DNA of 64,000 nucleotides from Streptomyces sp. NBC_00878 (GCF_026341515.1 NZ_JAPEOK010000001.1:2852001-2916000); one strand, 5' to 3'. Shown: positions 22,188 through 32,800, numbered from the stretch's first letter. Made by a program: numbers and translations. Notes: generated from the letters alone by a model not told the origin.

Positions 22188-23144
22188 CTACCGCCCGTCG
22201 TCATACGCCTCGATCAACTCCCGCGACCGCTTGACGTCGTCGGAAATCGCTTCCAGCAACGCCTCGATGGACTCGAACTTCGCCTGCCCCCGCACAAAGG
22301 CGAGAAAGTCCACGGCCACGTGCAGACCGTACAGATCGAGGCCCACCCGATCGATGGCGTACGCCTCCACCGTGCGCTCGGTCCCGTCGAACTGGGGATT
22401 CGTGCCGACGGAGATCGCGGCCGGCATCGCCTCGCCCTGCGCGTGCAGCCAGCCGGCGTAGACGCCGTCGGCGGGGATCGCGGTGTGCGGGAGGGTCTCG
22501 ACGTTGGCGGTGGGGAAGCCGAGCTCGCGACCGCGCTGGGCGCCGCGGACGACGATGCCCTCGACGCGGTGCGGACGGCCCAGGATCTCGCGCGCCCCTT
22601 CGACATCGCCCTCGGCGATCAGCCGCCGGGTCATGGTCGAGGAGAAGGGCTCGCCGCCGCCGGCCTCACCGGTCACGTAGAGGTCCACCACCTCGACCTC
22701 GAAGTCGTACGTCTTGCCCTGCTCGGCGAGGAAGGCGACATTGCCGGCGGCCTTGTGGCCGAAGCGGAAGTTGGGGCCCTCGACGACAGCCTTGGCGTGC
22801 AGCTTGTCGACCAGGACCTTCACCACGAAGTCGGCGGGCGACAGCTTCGAGAACTCGGTCGTGAAGGGCAGGATGAGCAGCGCGTCGACACCCAGTTCGG
22901 CCATGAGCTCGGCGCGGCGGTGGTGCGGGGCGAGCAGGGGCGGGTGGCTGCCGGGGCGCACCACCTCGCTGGGGTGCGGGTCGAAGGTGACGACCACGGA
23001 CGGGACGCCCAGCTCACGCGCCCGCTCCACGGCATGCCTGATGATCAGCTGGTGCCCGCGGTGGACGCCGTCGTACGAGCCGATGGTGACGACGCTGCGC
23101 CCCCAGTCCTGGGGGATGTCCTCCAAGCCACGCCAGCGCTGCAC
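22188..23144 (-). CDS. ribF: Bifunctional riboflavin kinase / FMN adenylyltransferase
   Basis: Makes FMN and FAD from riboflavin in the cytosol. The 318-residue protein has the N-terminal nucleotidyltransferase domain with VTIGSYDGVHRGHQ (the HxGH-type motif) and the C-terminal flavokinase domain (GRELGFPTANV, then GVYAGW). The GTG at 23144 (reading MQRWRGLEDIPQ) has GAGGAG upstream; the frame extends to 23285 without a ribosome-binding site. It supplies the cofactors used by the flavin-dependent proteins encoded nearby (ThyX, the ApbE operon), although that is true in any genome. Confidence 0.96.
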   Translation of the reverse strand: MQRWRGLEDIPQDWGRSVVTIGSYDGVHRGHQLIIRHAVERARELGVPSVVVTFDPHPSEVVRPGSHPPLLAPHHRRAELMAELGVDALLILPFTTEFSKLSPADFVVKVLVDKLHAKAVVEGPNFRFGHKAAGNVAFLAEQGKTYDFEVEVVDLYVTGEAGGGEPFSSTMTRRLIAEGDVEGAREILGRPHRVEGIVVRGAQRGRELGFPTANVETLPHTAIPADGVYAGWLHAQGEAMPAAISVGTNPQFDGTERTVEAYAIDRVGLDLYGLHVAVDFLAFVRGQAKFESIEALLEAISDDVKRSRELIEAYDDGR

Positions 23145-23281
23145 TGTGACCGCTCCTCGTCGAACCTGTGTCCGTGTCTGCCTCATACGCAGCTCTAAGG
23201 GTGCCATGCCGGGTCCGCTCGGCCCGCATCGGCATGGGGCGCTGTGACCGGGGGCACGTGGCGGGCGCGGAGCGCGGACGG

Positions 23282-26200
23282 TCACACCGGAACCCGGGCC
23301 CCCGTCAGGTTCTCGATCATGCGGCGGGTGCTGGGACCGACCACGGTGGACCAGTCCTCGGGAGCGTCGGTGAGCCAGCGGGCGACCAGGGCGGCGAACC
23401 CGGGAATCCGGCGGCTCTGGTCGAGAAGGGCGCCGTCGAACACGGTGGCGCCGTCCGGGGTACGGACGAGCAGCAGGCCTGCGCTGTGGACCAGCGCGCG
23501 GGTGTGCTCCTCACCGCTGCGGGCCGCGCCCTCGGCGGCAGCCCGTACGAGCGCGTTCAGCACCACCGGGTCGTGCTCGTGCGTCAGCAGCAGATCCAGG
23601 AACTCGCATCGCAGCGGGTGGGCCCCGGGCGTGCCGGGCGCCGCGATCACCTTGGCGAGCGCGGCCCGCAGCTGCGGCCTGCCCCCGTCGAGCAGCCCGG
23701 TGACCAGGGGATACAGCACGGAACGGGCGGCGGGACCGTGATCGAGCCGCCGGTCGACGTACGCCGCCACATGCCCGGCCGCCTCCGGACGCCGCTCCAC
23801 GACCTCACGTACGAGTACGGCGACGCGGCGGGCCAGCGCGGGTGTGCTGACCTCGGCGAGCGTACGCAGCGCCTCCCCCGTGTCCGGCTCGCGCAGGCGG
23901 TCGCCGAACGCGGCGAGGACCGGTTCCGGATGCGTCGCCAGCGCCGCCACCAGCGCGCTCGCGGGCAGACGCGGATCGCCCGCCCTGAAGCGCGCGAGGG
24001 CCGCCGGCAGGTGGCGGGCCCGGGTCTGCGGATCGCGGACAAGGAGCGCCAGAGCGGCTCCGTGCAGCGTGCAGTCGCCGGGGCGGTCGAGCAGGAAGAG
24101 CGCGGCGTAGCGCAGCAGTTCGCGGTCGGTGTCGGTGCGTACGTGCGGTGCGGCCCGCAGTCCGTGGGCCATCGCCACCGCCCGGCGGGCCGGCCGTTCG
24201 TCGTGCGTCCAGCGGTCGACCGCCCGGCACACCGCGGACGGTTCCTCCTCCGCGAGGACGGCCAGCAGCTCGTCGGCACGCGGGTGCGCACTCTCCGCCA
24301 GTGCCTCCGTGAGGTCGTCCAGGGCGCGGTGCCGATGGGTGTGGAGAAGGACCTGAGCGGCGGTCGAGACGGTGGCGTCGGGGGTCGCGGGCAACCGGCG
24401 CTCGTCGTCGAACCAGTGGGTCAGATGGGGCTGCACGGCGACCGGGTCGGCGGCGAGAAGCCCGGACACGGCGTCCAGGTAACGGAGTTCGGTGGCCGGC
24501 GGCGCCTGGTCCGCGACAACGAGCCGCCTCAGCAGATCGAAGCGGTGCGCCTCCGGCAGCGGCAGCCGGGTCCAGAAAACGGGCCCGAACTCCTCCGGCA
24601 CGGCCCGCCCCTCGCCCCGCCACGTCACCACCCGCTCGGCGAGATGCCGCAGCACTCCCACGTACGGGGTCGCGTCGGGCACCCGGAGCAGTACGTCCCT
24701 GAGGAGGCGGGTGGCCCACCAGGACCCGGGGTCCGTCGGCGCCATTTCGTCGACCGCGCGAAGCAGTTCACGCAGCCGGAGGGTGAGATCGGCAGCACCT
24801 TGTTGACGCGGCAGGAGGAGCAGGGCCTGGAGGACGGGGCCGATGCGGTGGCGGGGTACGGGGAGAGGCTCGGGCTCGCTCCAGGGCTCTGACTCACTGG
24901 AGGCCCCAGGACCGAGCTCAGGACCGTACTCAGGCCTGTACTCAGGCCCGGACTCAGCCCCGGACGCAGGCGCGGGCTCAGGCTCGGCACTCCCGTGGTG
25001 CACCAACGCCTGGAGTGCCCTGTCCAGGTCGAGGTGCATGCCCTGGATCCAGTCGGCCAGCTCCTCGTGGGCGAAGCGGTAGCCGTTCCCGGCAGGCACC
25101 AGCAGGCCCTCCGTGAGGACCGCGGAGGCCCACCCGGTGCATCCGCCGAGCCTCCGGTCGGGCACCGGCCCCCACGGGAACACGGACTCGAACGCCGCCC
25201 GGTCCAGCTCCCCCTGCCCGGGCCCCAGACAGCGCCGCGCCGCCGCGTGCACCTGCCCGGAGACCCTGGCCGCGAGCCGCCGCACGGCCGTGCCACGCAG
25301 CCCGTTCGCCGCCGCGAGGCGCACGGCCACCCGCAGACACATCAGATCGAGATACGCGGCAAAGACCTCGTCCCGCCCGACCTGTGCGACCTGTCCGACC
25401 TGTCCGACCTGGTCAACTTGCCCGACGGACCCGGCCTGCCCGACCTGCACGGCCGGGACAACCTGCATGACTGGGTCAACCTGCCCGATCGACTCGACGA
25501 TTCCACCCGGCCCGACCGGCCCGAACCGCTCGACCCGCGCGGCCGAGGCACCGGGCAGCGCCATCGCGGCCCGTACCTCCGAGAGGAGCCGCAGCATCAG
25601 CGGGTGCCGCGCGTCGGCCCCGCACAGGGCGCCCTCCGGCACCCCGTACCGCGCCCGGGCCTGCCGCGCCTCGCCCTCGTCCAGATCGCCGAGCCGTACA
25701 CAGGCGGGAAGCCCGGCGGGCACCTCGCCTCCGCCCCCCTCGTACCCGTACAGCAGCTCTCGGGGGAACTCCGCTCCCGCCCGCTCCCAGTACTCGGCCC
25801 GGCAGGCCACGACCAGCCGTGCCCCGTGCGCCCGCAACCACTCGGCGGTGCCCTCGGTCCACTCGGTCAGCCGGTGTGCGAGAGCGGGCGGCATCTCCTC
25901 GGGGCTGTCGAGGAGGAGCAGCAGAGGGCGTCCGGCCTCCCGGGCGAGCCGGGCCAGCCGCTCGGGACCGATGTCACCGAGTCGGCCGTCCGCGGGGCCG
26001 GGCTCCGACCAGGGCACGGTTGGCAGAGGGTTGGTGGGCAAGGGGTTGATGGCCAAAGGGCTGGCGGACAAGGGGGCGGCTGGCCCGCAACCGACCGACA
26101 GCGGTTCCGCCGACAACGGTTCCGCCGGCATCTGCCCCGAACCCACGCCCCCGCACTCAGCCACGCCGCTGGAGACCGAAGCCACAGTGCCGAAAGCCGA

Positions 26201-27457
26201 GGCCCCACCGCCGAAAGCCGAAGCCGCCACCGCACTCTCGGCGACCGAGCCCGAAGCCCAAGTCGAGCCCGAGCCGGAACCCGAGCGCGAGCCAGAGCCA
26301 GAACCCGAGCCCGAGCCGGAACCCGAGCCGGAACCCTGGCCCGACGCCGCCACGATCCGCCCCGCCCTCTCCAGCGCCCTCCTCGCCGCGTCGGCCACCG
26401 ACCAGTCCGTCTCCAGCAGATCCGCACCGCGCAACCACAGGGTCGGAGCCGGTTCAGCACCCCGGTCGCGCCGGGCGGCGAGGGCCGCCAGTTCCGTCGT
26501 ACGACCGCTTCCCGGAGCCCCGACGAGCCCGAGAACGGCGTACGGACCTTCACCGAAGGCCGTGAACTCCCGTACCGCATCAGCTCGTTCGACTGGATCG
26601 ACGCCGCCGGAGCCTGGCGGGGACGCGACAGTGGCCGCCAGTTCCAGCACACCCGCCAGATTCAGGTCGTCCCCGTAAGCGGGGACCGTCGCCGCGTTGC
26701 GGGCCAGCAGATCGGCGAGCACGCCACTGGACACTGCCGGTCCGGCGGACAGCGGTACGGCAAAGCCCCCCACCCGTCGCCCGGAGTGAAGTGCCGTGCC
26801 CAGGACGGCGACGACCGCACCAGTGGCCGCGTCGATCACCGGTCCCCCCGCCGCGCCTCCCCCGAGCCGCAGCGCATCCCTGCCCGCCGTGCCGATCGCC
26901 AACTCCAGGGCGTCGTCGAGGAGATGGAATCGGTCGGTCGCCGTGTACGTCACGGCGGCCCTGCCCAGCACCCGGGCCTCGCGCCAGCCGCCCGCGGCGA
27001 TACGGATGTACGCGCCGCTCTCCACGGAGTCCCGGACCGTGATCGGGAGGGGGTCGAGGCCGAGACCGTCCGTACCGGTACGGACTGTTCCAGTACGGTC
27101 CGTACCGGGACCGTCCGTACCGAGGCCCCCCGTGTGGATCAGGGCGAGGTCCAGGAACGGCAGGGGGGTGACCGATTCAGCCTCGACCAGGCAGGTGCGG
27201 TCCCCGGGAGCGTGCAGGACGAGGCGGGCGAGCCCGTCGACCGCCTCGTGGCTGGTGATCACCGTCCCCTGGTGGTCGGCGGCGAATCCCGTACCGCGCG
27301 GTCGCCCGGCCAGGTCGCAGATCCGCACGAGGGCCCGGTCCGACGCTTCAACCACCTCGACCACCTGCGCGGCTTCAACTCCGTGCGCCGCTGCGGTGAC
27401 CCGCGCCGCTCCCGCGACCCGCACCGCATCTGTCGCCCGCGGGCCCCGTCCCGCCAT
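23282..27457 (-). CDS. Large protein: degenerate trypsin-like domain fused to a P-loop NTPase and helical repeats
   Basis: A 1,391-residue protein. Residues about 30-245 have a trypsin/HtrA-like fold pattern: GTGFAADHQGTVITSHEAVDG (His70 position), FLDLALIHTGG (Asp103) and GGGAAGGPVID, where the expected catalytic Ser is Ala203. Residues 310-321 contain a Walker A variant GAPGSGRTT, and LLLLLDSPEE further on looks like Walker B. Between them is a Gly-Ser repeat linker and an unstructured Pro/Ser stretch, and later a Gln-Val-Gly repeat. The C-terminal about 500 residues are Ala/Leu/Arg-rich and look helical. The architecture (peptidase-like N-terminus, AAA/STAND-like centre, repeat C-terminus) resembles signal-transducing NTPases, but I cannot name a family. 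ATG 27457 has GGAGGA upstream. Confidence 0.75.
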   Translation of the reverse strand: MAGRGPRATDAVRVAGAARVTAAAHGVEAAQVVEVVEASDRALVRICDLAGRPRGTGFAADHQGTVITSHEAVDGLARLVLHAPGDRTCLVEAESVTPLPFLDLALIHTGGLGTDGPGTDRTGTVRTGTDGLGLDPLPITVRDSVESGAYIRIAAGGWREARVLGRAAVTYTATDRFHLLDDALELAIGTAGRDALRLGGGAAGGPVIDAATGAVVAVLGTALHSGRRVGGFAVPLSAGPAVSSGVLADLLARNAATVPAYGDDLNLAGVLELAATVASPPGSGGVDPVERADAVREFTAFGEGPYAVLGLVGAPGSGRTTELAALAARRDRGAEPAPTLWLRGADLLETDWSVADAARRALERAGRIVAASGQGSGSGSGSGSGSGSGSRSGSGSGSTWASGSVAESAVAASAFGGGASAFGTVASVSSGVAECGGVGSGQMPAEPLSAEPLSVGCGPAAPLSASPLAINPLPTNPLPTVPWSEPGPADGRLGDIGPERLARLAREAGRPLLLLLDSPEEMPPALAHRLTEWTEGTAEWLRAHGARLVVACRAEYWERAGAEFPRELLYGYEGGGGEVPAGLPACVRLGDLDEGEARQARARYGVPEGALCGADARHPLMLRLLSEVRAAMALPGASAARVERFGPVGPGGIVESIGQVDPVMQVVPAVQVGQAGSVGQVDQVGQVGQVAQVGRDEVFAAYLDLMCLRVAVRLAAANGLRGTAVRRLAARVSGQVHAAARRCLGPGQGELDRAAFESVFPWGPVPDRRLGGCTGWASAVLTEGLLVPAGNGYRFAHEELADWIQGMHLDLDRALQALVHHGSAEPEPAPASGAESGPEYRPEYGPELGPGASSESEPWSEPEPLPVPRHRIGPVLQALLLLPRQQGAADLTLRLRELLRAVDEMAPTDPGSWWATRLLRDVLLRVPDATPYVGVLRHLAERVVTWRGEGRAVPEEFGPVFWTRLPLPEAHRFDLLRRLVVADQAPPATELRYLDAVSGLLAADPVAVQPHLTHWFDDERRLPATPDATVSTAAQVLLHTHRHRALDDLTEALAESAHPRADELLAVLAEEEPSAVCRAVDRWTHDERPARRAVAMAHGLRAAPHVRTDTDRELLRYAALFLLDRPGDCTLHGAALALLVRDPQTRARHLPAALARFRAGDPRLPASALVAALATHPEPVLAAFGDRLREPDTGEALRTLAEVSTPALARRVAVLVREVVERRPEAAGHVAAYVDRRLDHGPAARSVLYPLVTGLLDGGRPQLRAALAKVIAAPGTPGAHPLRCEFLDLLLTHEHDPVVLNALVRAAAEGAARSGEEHTRALVHSAGLLLVRTPDGATVFDGALLDQSRRIPGFAALVARWLTDAPEDWSTVVGPSTRRMIENLTGARVPV

Positions 27458-27769
27458 GCTCGAATCCTCCCCGCCGCGCGCGGCGCACCGTTCCACCGAC
27501 GCCTCGTCTTCGACGGTAGGCACGGGTTGATCGGGCGCGACAGATCGCGAGACGAACGAGCCCCCTTCCGCTCCCCCGGTTCACTCCGAGCGCCTGCCCG
27601 GACGGGTGAATAGACCAGGTCGGATGGATACACCTTTGGGTGGGGGAACCGAGGGGGACAGTGGAGCGGCGCACACAGAAATCCCCGTGAACGCCGCTCC
27701 ACGACGAATCGAGCCGACCTGCCAAGGAGGACAGAGGACAGGCGAGGAGGCCGACGGCCGACAAGAGGG
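27458..27769 (-). promoter_or_regulatory. Intergenic region upstream of the protease-like/NTPase gene
   Basis: 312 bases without a supportable gene. It holds the truB terminator at 27661-27702 and presumably the promoter of the gene at 23282-27457. No operator-like palindrome stood out apart from the terminator. Confidence 0.45.
27661..27702 (-). terminator. Terminator after truB
   Basis: A perfect 11-bp stem (27661-27671 with 27692-27702) and a 20-base loop, 68 bases past the truB stop. It probably ends the nusA-infB-truB transcription unit. Confidence 0.6.
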
Positions 27770-28675
27770 TCAGCCGAACACGGCCAGGCTCTTCGCCCTG
27801 CCCTTCTGCTCCTCCACCAGTGCCAGGAACCGCCCCTCGGGATCGAACACCCCGACGGCTCCGGCCCCGGCGTACTCCTCGGGCATCTCCAGCCGCATGC
27901 CGTTCATCAGCTGCGCTCCGCGCCTCACGTCCACGTCCCAGCGGGGAAACGCGGCCGCGGCGGCCTCCGCCAGCGGCATCACGGTCAGCTCCTTCTGGAG
28001 CTCGTCGAGAGTACGGGCGGAGTCGAGCTTGTACGGGCCGACGCGGGTGCGCCGCAGTGCCGTCAGATGGCCGCCGACGCCCAGGTCGGCGCCCAGGTCA
28101 CGGGCGAGCGCGCGGATGTACGTACCGGACGAGCACACGACCGAGACGACCAGGTCCAGGACGGGCGTACCGTCCTCGGCGACCGCGTCCCGGATGTCGT
28201 ACACGGCGAACGACGAGATCCGCACCGGACGGGCCGGGATCTCGAAGTCCTCGCCGTCGCGCGCCCGCTTGTACGAGCGCACGCCGTTGATCTTGATGGC
28301 GCTGACCTTGGACGGCACCTGCATGATCTCGCCGCTGAGCTTGGCGATACCGGCGTCGACGGCGTCCCTGGCCACCTTGGAGGCGTCCGTGGACGAGGTG
28401 ATGTCACCCTCGGCGTCGTCGGTCAGGGTGTTCTGCCCGAGCCGGACGGTGCCGAGGTATTCCTTCTCGGTCAGCGCGAGGTGCCCGAGGAGCTTGGTCG
28501 CCCGCTCGACGCCGAGGACGAGCACGCCCGTCGCCATGGGGTCGAGGGTGCCCGCGTGTCCGACGCGGCGGGTCTTCGCGATCCCGCGCATCTTGGCGAC
28601 CACGTCGTGCGAAGTGAAGCCCGACGGCTTGTCGACGATGACAAGGCCGTCGGGCGTCTTCTGCTTCTGCGTCAT
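27770..28675 (-). CDS. truB: tRNA pseudouridine-55 synthase
   Basis: Isomerises U55 in the T-loop of tRNAs. The 301-residue protein has the catalytic motif GHAGTLDPMATGVL with the essential Asp, preceded by KPSGFTSHDVV, and a C-terminal PUA-like portion. Its ATG at 28675 overlaps the rbfA stop (ATGA, 28672-28675). Confidence 0.97.
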   Translation of the reverse strand: MTQKQKTPDGLVIVDKPSGFTSHDVVAKMRGIAKTRRVGHAGTLDPMATGVLVLGVERATKLLGHLALTEKEYLGTVRLGQNTLTDDAEGDITSSTDASKVARDAVDAGIAKLSGEIMQVPSKVSAIKINGVRSYKRARDGEDFEIPARPVRISSFAVYDIRDAVAEDGTPVLDLVVSVVCSSGTYIRALARDLGADLGVGGHLTALRRTRVGPYKLDSARTLDELQKELTVMPLAEAAAAAFPRWDVDVRRGAQLMNGMRLEMPEEYAGAGAVGVFDPEGRFLALVEEQKGRAKSLAVFG

Positions 28676-29127
28676 TCCGCGGCGTCGCCGTCCGTCTCGT
28701 CGTCCTCGCCCGGCTTCTTGTACGGGTCGGCGTCACCGGCGAAGGCGGCGCCGGCCGAGACCTCGCGCACCTTCGCGTCCGAGGCCCGTGCCTTGTCGAG
28801 CAGGTCCTCGATGGTCTTGGCGGTGTCCGGCAGGGCGTCCGCCACGAAGGTGAGGCTCGGCGTGAACTTCACGCCCGCCGCCGCGCCGACGGCCGAGCGG
28901 AGTACGCCCTTGGCGCTCTCCAGCCCGGCGGCGGCTGCCGCGCGCTCCTCGTCGTCCCCGTACACCGTGTAGAAGACGGTCGCCTCCCGGAGGTCCCCGG
29001 TGACCCGGGTGTCCGTGATGGTCACATGTGAACCGAGCCGCGGGTCCTTGATCCCGCGCTGCAGCTTCTGGGCCACCACCTCTCGGATGAGGTCCGCCAG
29101 CCTCTTCGCCCGCGCGTTGTCGGCCAC
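28672..29127 (-). CDS. rbfA: 30S ribosome-binding factor A
   Basis: A KH-like protein that assists 16S rRNA 5'-end maturation. The 151 residues start with GTG (reading MADNARAKRLADLIREVV) after AGGGAG. The core DPRLGSHVTITDTRVTGDLREATVFY is conserved, and the tail is acidic and long (DDETDGDAAE), as in other actinobacteria. It sits between ylxP and truB in the usual order. Confidence 0.96.
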   Translation of the reverse strand: MADNARAKRLADLIREVVAQKLQRGIKDPRLGSHVTITDTRVTGDLREATVFYTVYGDDEERAAAAAGLESAKGVLRSAVGAAAGVKFTPSLTFVADALPDTAKTIEDLLDKARASDAKVREVSAGAAFAGDADPYKKPGEDDETDGDAAE

Positions 29128-29217
29128 TGGTCCGTCTCCCTCTTTCTTACTGTTCTGTGTACGGCCAATCCTCGTCGCCGCACGCTCACTACGCTCAGTC
29201 GCCGCTCACGTCGTCGC

Positions 29218-29514
29218 TCAGTCGTCGTCCTCGCCGTGGAACCGCCTCCGCACGGACAGCAGCTCCACCTCGGGACGCCCGGCGACCAGACGCTCGCAGT
29301 GGTCCAGTACGTCGGTCAGGTGCCCCGCGTCCCCGGAGACCGCCGCCAGGCCGATGACGGCCCTGCGGTGGAGGTCCATGTGGTCCACCTCCGCCGCGCT
29401 CACCGCGTACCTGCGTTGGAGCTCGGCCACGATCGGGCGGACGACGGAGCGTTTCTCCTTCAGCGACCGTACGTCGCCGAGGAGCAGATCGAAGGACAGA
29501 GTCCCCACGTACAT
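29218..29514 (-). CDS. ylxP: DUF503 / YlxP family protein
   Basis: A 98-residue protein of the infB-rbfA neighbourhood. MYVGTLSFDLLLGDVRSLKEKR is the conserved family start (shown in two parts: MYVGTLSFDLLLGDV and RSLKEKRSVVRPIV), followed by AEVDHMDLHRRAVIGLAAVS. A role in ribosome maturation is suspected from context only. The frame is open upstream to 29577, but neither start has a good ribosome-binding site; I follow the conserved N-terminus. Confidence 0.88.
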   Translation of the reverse strand: MYVGTLSFDLLLGDVRSLKEKRSVVRPIVAELQRRYAVSAAEVDHMDLHRRAVIGLAAVSGDAGHLTDVLDHCERLVAGRPEVELLSVRRRFHGEDDD

Positions 29515-29878
29515 GTGTGTATCCGGATGTCCCGCCGGTACGGGGTAGATGGCCCGGCCAAGCTCTTGGCGGGACATCAGAACCGTACATCGAACCCCCG
29601 GGGCCGCTCGACGGGGTTTTCGCCCCCGCCGCCCCTACCCGTCCCGTACTTGGGGGCTCCGCCCCCAGACCCCCGCTGAAACTCAGCGCCTCCGGCGTTT
29701 GAGGAGCGGGGGTTCGGGGGCTGGCCCCCGAGGCAGGGACGGTGGGGGTCCCCCCGCTCGAGCGAAGCCGAGAGTGGGGGAGGGAAGGGGCGGCGGGGGC
29801 GAAAAACCCCGCGGGGGCCGACCGACAAGGACATGTCCTCGTCGGCCAACCCCACACGGTTCAAGCCCGCCGCGGGCA
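29515..29878. repeat. Intergenic region with dispersed repeats A and B, copy 1
   Basis: 364 bases without a supportable gene between infB and ylxP. At about 29612-29680 is repeat A: a CCCCCGCCGCCCC lead, then GGGGGCTCCGCCCCCAGACC. At about 29744-29790 is repeat B: GGGTCCCCCCGCTCGAGCG followed by AAGCCGAGAGTGGGGGAG. Much of it can fold into GC-rich hairpins. The same pieces recur at 39650-39765 (A) and 44725-44910 (A and B, with B inverted). Some copy may act as a transcription terminator for infB. Confidence 0.8.
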
Positions 29879-32800
29879 CTACGACCGCGGCTTCTCGCGC
29901 ATCTCGTACGTCGCGATGACGTCGTCGATCTTGATGTCGTTGAAGTTTCCGAGGTTGATACCGCCCTCGAAGCCTTCGCGGATCTCGGTGACGTCGTCCT
30001 TGAAGCGGCGCAGACCGGAGATGGTGAGGTTCTCCGCGATGACCTTGCCATCGCGCAGCAACCGCGCCTTGGTGTTGCGCTTGACCTCGCCGGAGCGGAC
30101 CAGCACACCGGCGATGTTGCCCAGCTTGGACGAGCGGAAGACCTCGCGGATCTCCGCCGTACCGAGCTCGACCTCTTCGTACTCCGGCTTGAGCATGCCC
30201 TTGAGGGCCGCTTCGATCTCCTCGATGGCCTGGTAGATCACCGAGTAGTAGCGGACGTCGACGCCCTCGCGCTCCGCCATCTGCGCCGCGCGGCCCGCAG
30301 CGCGGACGTTGAAGCCGATGACGATCGCGTCGGAGCCGGTCGCCAGGTCGATGTCCGACTCGGTGACCGCACCCACGCCGCGGTGCAGGACGCGGATGTC
30401 GACCTCTTCGCCGACGTCGAGCTGGAGCAGCGAGGACTCGAGAGCCTCCACCGAACCGGACGCGTCGCCCTTGATGATGAGGTTGAGTTCCTGCACCAGA
30501 CCGGCCTTGAGGGCCTCGTCCAGGTTCTCCAGGGAGAACCGGACGCCACGCCGGGCGAAGTTGGCGTTGCGCTCGCGCGCCGCCCGCTTCTCGGCGATCT
30601 GACGGGCTGTGCGGTCCTCGTCGACAACCAGGAAGTTGTCGCCGGCGCCCGGGACGTTGGTGAGACCGAGGACGAGGACCGGGGTCGAGGGACCCGCCTC
30701 TTCCACGTTCTCGCCCTTGTCGTCGAGCATCGCGCGGACACGGCCGTACGCGTCGCCGACCACCATGGTGTCGCCGACCCGCAGGGTGCCTCGCTGGACC
30801 AGGACGGTCGCGACGGCGCCGCGGCCACGGTCCAGGTGGGACTCGATCGCGATGCCCTGCGCGTCCTGCTCCGGGTTGGCCCGCAGGTCGAGCGAGGCGT
30901 CCGCGGTGAGGACCACGGCCTCCAGCAGGCTCTCGATGTTGAGGCCCTGCTTGGCGGAGATGTCGACGAACATCGTGTCGCCGCCGTACTCCTCGGCCAC
31001 CAGACCGAACTCGGTGAGCTGACCGCGCACCTTGGTCGGGTCCGCGCCCTCGACGTCGATCTTGTTGACCGCGACCACGATCGGCACGTCGGCCGCCTTG
31101 GCGTGGTTCAGCGCCTCGATCGTCTGGGGCATCACACCGTCGTTGGCCGCCACCACGAGGATCGCGATGTCGGTCGACTTCGCACCACGGGCACGCATGG
31201 CGGTGAACGCCTCGTGACCCGGGGTGTCGATGAAGGTGATCTTGCGCTCTTCGTCGTTGACCTGGGTCGTGACCTGGTACGCACCGATGTGCTGCGTGAT
31301 TCCGCCGGCCTCGCCCGCGACGACGTTCGTCTTGCGGATGGTGTCGAGGAGGCGGGTCTTACCGTGGTCGACGTGACCCATGACGGTCACGACCGGCGGA
31401 CGCGCGACGAGGAACTCCTCGCCACCCTCGTCCTCGCCGAACTCGATGTCGAAGGACTCGAGCAGCTCGCGGTCCTCCTCCTCGGGGCTGACGATCTCGA
31501 GGATGTAGTTCATCTCGTCCGCGAGGAGCTTCAGCGTCTCGTCGGAGACGGACTGCGTGGCAGTGACCATCTCGCCGAGGTTCATCATCACGGCGACGAG
31601 CGACGCCGGATTGGCGTTGATCTTCTCCGCGAAGTCGGTGAGGGACGCACCGCGCGACAGGCGGACGGACTGTCCGTTGCCGCGAGGCAGCATGACGCCG
31701 CCGACCGACGGGGCCTGCATGGCCTCGTACTCCTGGCGCCTCTGCCGCTTCGACTTGCGGCCACGACGCGCGGGACCGCCGGGACGGCCGAAGGCGCCCT
31801 GCGTGCCACCACGGCCACCCGGACCACCGGGACGACCACCGAAGCCGGGACGACCGCCGCCGCCACCGCCGGGACCGCCCGGACGACCGGCGAAACCGCC
31901 ACCGCCGCCACCAGGTCCACCCGGACGACCGGCGAAACCGCCGCCACCGCCACCGGGACCGCCGGGACGACCGGCGAAACCGCCGCCGCCACCGGGACGA
32001 CCGCCGCCGCCACCGCCACCGGGACGGCCACCGCCGCCACCGCCGGGACCACGGCCGCCGGGGCCACCGCCACCGGGACGCGGGCTACCGGCAGCGGGAC
32101 GCTGCGGCATCATGCCGGGGTTCGGACGGTTGCCACCGGGGCCGCCACCGGGACGCGGAGCGCCACCGGGACCACCCTGCGGACGGGGCATGCCGCCCGG
32201 AGACGGACGGTTGCCACCGGGGCCGCCACCGGGACGCGGAGCGCCACCGGGACCGCCCTGCGGACGGGGACCACGGTCCTGACCGGCGCCCTGGGGACGC
32301 GAGCCGCCCGGGGCAGCGGGGCCACCGGGTCCGCCGGGGCCGGGACGTGCGCCGCCCGGACGGGGCGCCTGCGGGCGCGCCATGCCGGTGGAGCCGCCGG
32401 AGGTGAACGGGTTGTTGCCCGGACGGGGACCGGCGGGACGACCACCGGGACGCGTGCCCTGGCCGCCGGGACGCGGGGCGCCCTGACGGTCGCCACGGTC
32501 ACCGCGCTCGCCACGGCCCTGACCCGGACCACCCTGACCGCCCTGTGCGGGACCGGCCGGACGGGCACCGGGCTTCGGGGCGCCGGGACGGGCACCGCTC
32601 GGACGGGGACCTGCGGCCGGAGCCGCGGGAGCCGCCGGGGGTGCCGTGAACTCGGGCGCGACCGGAGCCGGAGACGCCGGAGCGGGCTTCGGCGCGGGGG
32701 GCTTGGGACCCGGCGTCGGGCGCGGGCCGGAGGCCGGAGCGACCGGGGACACGGGCTTCTCCGCGGCGGCCGGCTTCGGGGCCGGCGGACGCGGGGCGGC

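Noticed and set aside
24995..27613. An 872-codon plus-strand open frame opposite the protease-like/NTPase gene
   Set aside because: No ribosome-binding site, no motif, and third-position GC bias favours the minus-strand gene.
31800..32300. Regularly repeated units suggesting a CRISPR-like array
   Set aside because: Units are in-frame glycine/proline codons of the IF-2 linker, contiguous and without unique spacers; no cas genes.
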